Of a stretch of 19,454 nucleotides of DNA, positions 14,877 to 19,454 are shown in pieces. The notes below the pieces were generated by a model that worked only from the letters and a program-made list of their open reading frames with translations, was not told the origin of the DNA and did no database searches. Made by a program: the position numbers and the translations under genes. The first letter of the stretch is position 1; each line of letters opens with the position of its first letter. The DNA comes from Ramicandelaber brevisporus (Eukaryota; Kickxellomycota; Ramicandelaberales; Ramicandelaberaceae). The stretch spans positions 1 through 19,454 of the forward strand of contig MU603122.1 in the NCBI GenBank assembly GCA_025201865.1. Direction: 5' to 3'.

Positions 14877-15785
14877 CTATTTTTCAAGTAATCTGGCCAA
14901 TCTAGGGAATAACTTAAGAGCATTCTTGGTGGTAATCTCAGCAACCTCGTCTTCTGTCATCCCCTTTATCTGTGCCACTTCACGACATGCAATGGCCACA
15001 TTTGCAGGCTCGTTGTTTTCACCCTTGGCTGGACCCAATGCCGGAGCATCTGACTCCAGCACAAGCTGTTCAATCGGCACCAACTCAACTAGTTTTCTTA
15101 CTTGATCTCTAAATGTTACATGCGGTGCTACGCTGAACATGAACCCTTTGCTAACCGCGTCTTTTATAACCGCAGGGCGACCATCGAATGCATGGAGCAG
15201 AACCGAAGAGGGCGAGATTGGAGGAGAATGTGCTAGAATTTCCGTGATTGCGTGATGGCCAGCTTGACGAGAATGGACATTGATGGGCAGGCCAAGCGAG
15301 GACGCTAGTGAGAGTTGGGAGCGAAACACTTGCCGCTGCGACTCTTTAGCTTCATCGGCTTGAGATGTGGCAGCACCTGGAAGCTTAAGAGTATGCGGGC
15401 TGAAGTCAAGTCCAATCTCGCCGATGGCTGCAATCGACTCGGCATTGTCACGAATCCATGGTGTAACGGCGTCTACCTGATCCATGGTGGCAGAGTAATA
15501 TTGTCGTGGTCCACCAGCATCGCTCTTATGCTCTGATTCTTGCATTGGATGAATGCCTGCGCACTGAACAACCATACTGGAATAGAGTGTGTTTGTTTGA
15601 CTCAGGCTGGCAATAGTTGACACGTCCTCTGGGCTTTCACTGACTGCCATTACAGCTACTACACCGGCGTCTCTCGCGCGCTCTAGAACTGCATCGATTG
15701 TATCTTCAAAGTAACGCGGTACAAGATGAGCATGGCAGTCCACCAACCGTCGCTGCCGTTGTTGTTGCTGTTGTTGCTGTGCCAT
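14877..15785 (-). CDS. TATDN3: TatD-family metal-dependent hydrolase, TATDN3-like
   Basis: 302 residues; human TATDN3 is of similar size. TatD proteins are TIM-barrel, divalent-metal hydrolases with nuclease or related phosphodiesterase activity. All expected metal ligands are visible: DCHAHL with His18 and His20, Glu123 in GEIGLDFS, His171 in NVHSRQAG, His198 in HAFDG, and Asp246 in ESDAPAL. GEIGLDFSP, the ESDAPALGP stretch and TTKNALKLFPRL near the end point to TATDN3 rather than TATDN1 or TATDN2. Residues 3-13 are a Gln/Arg tract just before the barrel. An insertion at about 85-105 (KSDAGGPRQYYS) lengthens one loop. The start is the only ATG in the frame (15785); the open reading farther upstream has no ATG. 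It shares a 132-bp divergent promoter with MRPL23 and is probably soluble. Confidence 0.9.
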   Translation of the reverse strand: MAQQQQQQQRQRRLVDCHAHLVPRYFEDTIDAVLERARDAGVVAVMAVSESPEDVSTIASLSQTNTLYSSMVVQCAGIHPMQESEHKSDAGGPRQYYSATMDQVDAVTPWIRDNAESIAAIGEIGLDFSPHTLKLPGAATSQADEAKESQRQVFRSQLSLASSLGLPINVHSRQAGHHAITEILAHSPPISPSSVLLHAFDGRPAVIKDAVSKGFMFSVAPHVTFRDQVRKLVELVPIEQLVLESDAPALGPAKGENNEPANVAIACREVAQIKGMTEDEVAEITTKNALKLFPRLARLLEK

Positions 15786-15917
15786 TTTTATTGTTGTTGC
15801 TGTTGTTGCTTTTGTTGCTGTCGCTTCTTGTGTTTGCGGCTCGATTGAGATTTCCGCTGTAAAAAAAAACAACAACCAAGATCAAAATCCATTTTTCTTA
15901 TCCCTTATTCCTTTGAC
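15786..15917. promoter_or_regulatory. 132-bp divergent promoter of the TATDN3-like gene and MRPL23
   Basis: The only space between two outward-reading genes. The minus strand of the left half is a CAA/CAG-rich leader for the TATDN3-like gene. The middle has nine consecutive A (15861-15869), and the right half is pyrimidine-rich before the MRPL23 ATG. The role is inferred from position; no specific factor site was recognised. Confidence 0.55.
15788..15892 (-). CDS. Upstream ORF in the TATDN3-like leader, 34 codons
   Basis: An ATG at 15892 opens a 34-codon frame that is basic and Gln-rich at its end (QRKSQSSRKHKKR followed by mostly Gln). It ends at TAA (15790-15788), two bases before the main ATG at 15785. 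It is in a different frame from TATDN3. This arrangement could lower translation or allow reinitiation. It overlaps most of the short divergent promoter, so it may not be transcribed if the start site lies downstream. I do not suggest a function for the peptide. Confidence 0.35.
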   Translation of the reverse strand: MDFDLGCCFFLQRKSQSSRKHKKRQQQKQQQQQQ

Positions 15918-16382
15918 ATGTCGCAGTCGGTTGGTAACACTGCTCTTGCGTACGCTCGCCTCTGGCACGTAGTCGACGCCCGCAATCTCATTCTCGGTCG
16001 AGTCTCCACCCAGATTACCCAAACTCTGCTCGGAAAGCACAAGCCCATCTACGACCAAGGCGTAGACTGTGGAGATCACGTCGTTGTTATCAATGCTCGT
16101 CACATTGCCGTTTCGGGCCGCAAGCAGCAGCAAAAGCGCTACATTTATCACACGGGACATCCAGGCGGACTGAAAGTCATTCCATACGAGAGAATGCTGG
16201 AGCGGAAGCCGACTGAAATCATTAGAAAGGCTGTGGGTGGAATGTTGCCAAAGAATAGATTGAGAAAGGTTAGAATGGCCAGATTGCACATTTTCCCAGA
16301 CGAGGAACATCCATACATCAAGAACTTGGTCAAGCGGTACGACGAGAAGGTACCATTGAAGCCTGTTGAGATTCAAGATTAA
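15918..16382 (+). CDS. MRPL23: Mitochondrial large-subunit ribosomal protein uL13m (Mrpl23)
   Basis: 154 residues, close to yeast Mrpl23 in length. It opens with MSQSVGNTALAYARLWHVVDA, then GRVSTQITQTLLGKHKPIY, GDHVVVINARHIAVSGRK, YHTGHPGGLK, and the L13 signature AVGGMLPKNRLRKVRMARLHIF. The N-terminal ALAYARLWHVVDA and overall fit favour the mitochondrial protein over cytosolic uL13. No long cleavable presequence is evident, which is also true of yeast Mrpl23. The protein acts in mitochondrial translation. The stop is within an ATTAAA (16378-16383) that could also be a poly(A) signal. It converges on the YIPF6-like gene with 114 bp between stops. There are no introns. Confidence 0.92.
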   Translation: MSQSVGNTALAYARLWHVVDARNLILGRVSTQITQTLLGKHKPIYDQGVDCGDHVVVINARHIAVSGRKQQQKRYIYHTGHPGGLKVIPYERMLERKPTEIIRKAVGGMLPKNRLRKVRMARLHIFPDEEHPYIKNLVKRYDEKVPLKPVEIQD

Positions 16383-16496
16383 AAAAAACAGCAACTCCTC
16401 ATTTGAGGACCTTTTCAAATGAATAATATAGTATAGAGTTTGCTTTAAAGACAGGAAGAGAGTACTTAGGAGATGAGAGTAAAAAACAGTTATCAT

Positions 16497-17237
16497 CTAA
16501 GTAATGATGATGATCCAGAAAATTGCAAAATAAAAGAGATAAATTGGATACAGAACCAAGGCTCGTCTGCTGGGCAGATTGACTCCGGCCAAGAACCTCA
16601 GCGCTGCAATAGTCGACCAAACCAATCCCACAAGAGCTGCTGGCAGTCTCACAAAGAACAGTGGCACAAACAGCGACACAGTAGCCGCCACAAACAATGG
16701 GAAGACGCAATAGCCAAGAACACAGATGCTTTGGAAGAATGAAATGTTGCATCCAAGCAGCTTTGAGTTCAATGTCACCACTGCACTTCCGCACCATACA
16801 ATCACAAAAATGCCAGTAAACACGCCAGCCGCATGCTCAGAGCTAGTGGCACGAACTGACATGATGGCTGCCAAGCCCAGACACAGAAGCAATGGACCCC
16901 AGAGATCCCACTCACGGAGAGCGTTTTGAGGCTGGCCGCCTGGCGCAATGACAAGTCGGATTTTGTGCCAGACCTGGAGCAGATCGCGTTTGATGGTCGT
17001 TAGAACGGGCTCGTCAAGAGTGTTTTGGACATAGCCGAGCGAAGCTGACGCGGAGTAGTAGTTGGCCGATGAAGACTGTTGTTGTTGAGAAGAACCCGCT
17101 GCTGCTGCTGCTGCGGCCGCGGCGGTGGTGGTTGCTGCGCCAATGTGGCCCGACACGGGGTGCGTTGCGTAGGCAGACGACGCCGTGCCAGATAGATCAA
17201 AGTCGTCGTCAGTGATGATGAAGCGATCGCTGTTCAT
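16497..17237 (-). CDS. YIPF6: Yip1-domain Golgi membrane protein, YIPF6/Yip4-like
   Basis: 246 residues. Yip-domain proteins are five-helix membrane proteins of the ER-Golgi system that interact with Rab GTPases and other Yip proteins. The cytosolic N-terminus (about 1-105) contains an acidic start (DRFIITDDDFDL), a nine-Ala run, a short Gln run, and then LDEPVLTTIKRDLLQVWHK. Five hydrophobic segments follow: LWGPLLLCLGLAAIMSV; GVFTGIFVIVWCGSAVVTL; SFFQSICVLGYCVFPLFVAA; the segment before RFLAGVN; and the C-terminal YPIYLFYFAIFW. The combination NISFFQSICVLGYCVFPL, LPSRRALVLYP and a WIIIIT tail resembles YIPF6. Start: 17237 is the only ATG in the frame; the upstream open stretch (to a GTG at 17369) is not supported. 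Confidence 0.88.
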   Translation of the reverse strand: MNSDRFIITDDDFDLSGTASSAYATHPVSGHIGAATTTAAAAAAAAAGSSQQQQSSSANYYSASASLGYVQNTLDEPVLTTIKRDLLQVWHKIRLVIAPGGQPQNALREWDLWGPLLLCLGLAAIMSVRATSSEHAAGVFTGIFVIVWCGSAVVTLNSKLLGCNISFFQSICVLGYCVFPLFVAATVSLFVPLFFVRLPAALVGLVWSTIAALRFLAGVNLPSRRALVLYPIYLFYFAIFWIIIIT

Positions 17238-17551
17238 TTGTATGAAATAGATTGTGTGTGCGTGTGTGCTCAACAAGCCAAGACCAAATATACACCAAGA
17301 GAGACAGAGAGAGGAAGTGCAAAGGAAAGCCAAAGGCACACAACTCACACAGGAAGGAACAGCATGCACTCAACATTGGAAACAACGGCATTGGAACAAC
17401 GACACTGAAACAACGACATGTGCCAAGTCAAGTCAACGTAGTTGTAAAGCGGAATGGTATTCAAATGCTAGTACTTCCACGAGGAGCCTTTCCTCTTGTT
17501 CTCATGGTCGTCGTCATCGTCGCCAAGTTCTTCCTTGTTCACACCAGCTCG

Positions 17552-17574
17552 AAAAAAAATTTTTTTGGCGCGCC
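17552..17574. promoter_or_regulatory. A8T7 tract adjoining the palindrome GGCGCGCC
   Basis: Eight A then seven T (17552-17566) are followed directly by the self-complementary GGCGCGCC (17567-17574), roughly 315 bp from the YIPF6-like start and 480 bp from the septin start. Poly(dA:dT) runs commonly disfavour nucleosomes in fungal promoters, and GC-rich palindromes can be factor sites. The regulatory role is inference. Confidence 0.4.
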
Positions 17575-17964
17575 ATCAAGGAGCAGGAGAGATTGGTGAC
17601 ACTCCTCGAATTGAACAGTGGGAGAAAGAGCAGAGTGTGTGTAGACAATAGAACTGTCTGCAGAGCGAGAGTAGCTGGCCAGCCGGCGGTGGTGGTTGCT
17701 GTGGTTGCTGTGGTAGTCTGCCTTCTCGCTTCGTCTGCTATTGTTTTTGCTCTCTACCATATTGTATCCGTTTTTCCATACCTATTCTCTGAATACCACT
17801 ACTATCCATCCACCTTGCTTTTTTCATCTTCTTCAATCACATCACATCACATCAGTATTGCTAACTACTACCACCAAGGCAGCTAATCTCTTCTGCGACA
17901 ACCGTCACGCTTCTGAGCAAACAAACACCTCTTTCTCCTCCACCACTACTTGATATCATCACTT

Positions 17965-17969
<5 letters not shown>

Positions 17970-18003
<34 letters not shown>
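17970..18003 (+). repeat. (CT)17 microsatellite upstream of the septin gene
   Basis: A perfect 34-base CT run ends 50 bases before the septin ATG, with further CTCT stretches at 18010-18018. CT-rich blocks before start codons are common in highly expressed fungal genes and may mark the transcription start region; that reading is inference. Confidence 0.9.
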
Positions 18004-18005
<2 letters not shown>

Positions 18006-18053
18006 ATCGCTCTCTCTCCATATCAATCTGTTTCTCGTTTTCGTGTACTAGCA

Positions 18054-19424
18054 ATGGGTATGGCAACTGTTTCTGACGATACGCCGCTCTTCCCGGCTGC
18101 TCTCTCTCCACCATCCGTTGCCGATATTGCCGATGCCATTGCCAGCTCTTCCATTGCTCACAGCACCAATGGCAGCCACAGCCAACAGCAGCAGCAGTCG
18201 TCTAGTGTGCACAAGAAGAACCTGAATGGCTTCGTTGGCTTTTGCAACCTCCCAAACCAGGTCCATCGTCGCTCCATCAAGAAGGGTTTCCATTTCACGC
18301 TGATGGTGGTTGGCGAGTCTGGATTGGGCAAATCCACGCTGGTCAACACTCTGTTCAACTCAAAGCTGTGCTCAGACAACGAAGCCGTGTCTCCATCGGT
18401 CGAGATCCCCAAGACTGTCGATATTCAGTCCATTTCTGCTGAGATTGATGAAGGTCCCGTCAAGCTGCGTTTGACCGTTGTTGACACTCCAGGATTTGGC
18501 GACTTCATCAACAACGACGACTCGTGGAAGCCGATTCTCGAGAACATTGAGGCTCGTTTTGATGCATACTTGGCCCACGAGAACCGCGTCAACCGCAGCA
18601 AGATTATCGACAACCGCGTCCACGCCTGCCTTTATTTCATCAAGCCCACCGGTCACGCTCTTCGTGCTGTTGACATTGAGTTCATGAAGCGCCTGCATAC
18701 CAAGGTCAACTTGATCCCAATCATTGCCAAGGCGGACACTCTGACCGAGAAGGAGATTGATGGATTCAAGGAGCGCATTCTGGCCGACATACAGCACAAT
18801 AACATCCAAATCTTCCGTCCAATGTCCGATGAGTATGACGATGCCGAGACTGTTGCTGACAACCGCGAAATCTTGGAGAAGCTGCCATTTGCAATCGTGG
18901 GCAGCAACACGCTGGTTGAGTCTGCAACTCGTGGTCAGGTGCGCGGCCGCCAGTATCCGTGGGGTGTGATTGAGGTTGAGAACGAGGACCACTGCGACTT
19001 TGTCAAGCTGCGCCAAATGCTCATTCGTACGCACATGGAGGAGCTCAAGGAGTACACTGATAGAGTCCTGTATGAGCACCATCGCACTGCCAAACTGCTG
19101 TCGATGGGCCATACTCAGGACAACTCTGTGTTCCGCGAGTATAATCCAGCGCAGCAGGCTGAGGAGGAAAAGAAGGAGCACGAAAAGAAGATGGCGGTTC
19201 TGGAGAAGGAAATGAGCACGGTGTTTGCGCAAAAGGTACAGGAAAAGGAAGCCAAGCTCAAGCAGAGCGAGGAGGAGCTGCATGCTCGCCACCGCGAGAT
19301 GAAGGCACAGCTCGAGCGTCAGCGGTTGGAGTTGGAGGAGAAGAAGCGCAGACTCGATGCCCAGATGCGTCCGATTACTCCGTCGACAAAGCCCGTCTCC
19401 GTCAAGAAGAGTCTCTTTAAATAA
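18054..19424 (+). CDS. CDC3: Septin, Cdc3 class (AspB-like)
   Basis: 456 residues. Septins are GTP-binding proteins that form hetero-oligomeric rods and filaments at the septum and cell cortex. Residues 1-55 are variable with a short Gln run. A conserved entry, GFVGFCNLPNQVHRRSIKKGF (from 59), includes the polybasic membrane-binding stretch. G1 is GESGLGKS (87-94), G3 is DTPG (144-147) and G4 is AKAD (225-228). The septin unique element spans about 298-331 (RQYPWGVIEVEN, then DHCDFVKLRQMLIRTHMEEL). The tail at 366-435 is a long charged coiled coil, followed by a short basic end (SVKKSLFK). The NLPNQVHRRS opening, IQSISAEI and the coiled-coil KLKQSEEELHARHREM match filamentous-fungal Cdc3/AspB rather than Cdc10, Cdc11 or Cdc12. 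All GTPase motifs look intact. The gene is complete, with its stop 30 bases before the window end. Confidence 0.92.
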   Translation: MGMATVSDDTPLFPAALSPPSVADIADAIASSSIAHSTNGSHSQQQQQSSSVHKKNLNGFVGFCNLPNQVHRRSIKKGFHFTLMVVGESGLGKSTLVNTLFNSKLCSDNEAVSPSVEIPKTVDIQSISAEIDEGPVKLRLTVVDTPGFGDFINNDDSWKPILENIEARFDAYLAHENRVNRSKIIDNRVHACLYFIKPTGHALRAVDIEFMKRLHTKVNLIPIIAKADTLTEKEIDGFKERILADIQHNNIQIFRPMSDEYDDAETVADNREILEKLPFAIVGSNTLVESATRGQVRGRQYPWGVIEVENEDHCDFVKLRQMLIRTHMEELKEYTDRVLYEHHRTAKLLSMGHTQDNSVFREYNPAQQAEEEKKEHEKKMAVLEKEMSTVFAQKVQEKEAKLKQSEEELHARHREMKAQLERQRLELEEKKRRLDAQMRPITPSTKPVSVKKSLFK

Positions 19425-19454
19425 TCAAACTAATATCATGTCGTTCTGTCTCAC

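Larger units (their letters stand above)
17238..18053. promoter_or_regulatory. 816-bp divergent intergenic region of the YIPF6-like and septin genes
   Basis: The longest gene-free stretch here. From left to right it holds a GAGA-rich stretch (17297-17313), an A8T7 tract followed by GGCGCGCC (17552-17574), GGTGGTTGCTGTGGTT repeats (17689-17715), three ATCAC units (17836-17850), and a (CT)17 tract (17970-18003) ahead of the septin ATG. A 210-codon plus-strand frame (17254-17886) is open through much of it, but its composition looks non-coding. I infer promoter and leader sequence for both genes. No tRNA-like B box was seen. Confidence 0.55.

Noticed and set aside
15786-15875. N-terminal extension of the TATDN3-like protein to 15875
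   Set aside because: The only start in that extension is a TTG; the first ATG in the frame is at 15785, immediately before the conserved barrel.
15857-15875. Acceptor-like polypyrimidine-ACAG on the minus strand before the TATDN3-like gene
   Set aside because: No credible donor lies upstream in the 40 bp left before MRPL23, and a local intron would be under 20 bases. It is probably just the A-rich strand of a promoter.
17238-17369. 44-residue N-terminal extension of the YIPF6-like protein resembling a signal peptide
   Set aside because: It would begin at a GTG and has no ATG. Yip-domain proteins begin with a cytosolic region like the one from 17237.
1-19454. CRISPR arrays, transposons, viral insertions or a prokaryotic-type defence cluster
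   Set aside because: No spaced direct repeats, transposase or integrase motifs, terminal repeats or phage-like genes were seen. All eight genes are typical eukaryotic ones.

Overview
The window looks like nuclear DNA from a fungus. It holds eight protein genes, all recognisable: a karyopherin of the Msn5/exportin-5 group, a fungal ThrE/DUF1212 (Prm10-type) membrane protein, a cytochrome b5 reductase-like flavoprotein, ORC2, a TatD-type hydrolase closest to TATDN3, mitochondrial ribosomal protein uL13m (Mrpl23), a Yip-domain protein closest to YIPF6/Yip4, and a Cdc3-class septin. A fungal septin together with a Prm10-type ThrE protein argues for fungi. TATDN3 and YIPF6-like sequences, no introns in any of the eight ORFs, and abundant Gln/Ala/Thr/Asp tracts suggest an early-diverging lineage rather than budding yeast; the exact phylum is inference. 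There are no operons, prokaryotic genes, CRISPR arrays or transposase genes, and I found no convincing tRNA or rRNA.

Layout: the exportin gene (+, 120-4796) converges on the very long ThrE-like gene (-, 4995-10688) across a 198-bp spacer with a TAGAA repeat. The ThrE-like gene diverges from the reductase gene (+, 11258-12430) across about 570 bp that includes a perfect 110-bp tandem duplication covering its start codon. ORC2 (+, 12559-14832) follows the reductase in tandem after 128 bp. ORC2 converges on the TATDN3-like gene (-, 14877-15785) with only 44 bp between stop codons. That gene diverges from MRPL23 (+, 15918-16382) across 132 bp. MRPL23 converges on the YIPF6-like gene (-, 16497-17237) across 114 bp. 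The YIPF6-like gene diverges from the septin gene (+, 18054-19424) across 816 bp containing a poly(dA:dT) tract and a (CT)17 tract.

The genes are mostly unrelated housekeeping functions (nuclear export, membrane transport, redox, replication origin licensing, nucleic-acid or metal-dependent hydrolysis, mitochondrial translation, Golgi trafficking, cytokinesis), so I infer ordinary gene packing rather than a functional cluster. I did not find a new multi-gene system. The most unusual observations are the 110-bp duplication, which creates an upstream ORF whose stop overlaps the ThrE-like start codon as ATGA; a second upstream ORF ending two bases before the TATDN3-like start; and the roughly 1,470-residue low-complexity N-terminal region on the ThrE-like transporter with a few ordered-looking islands.
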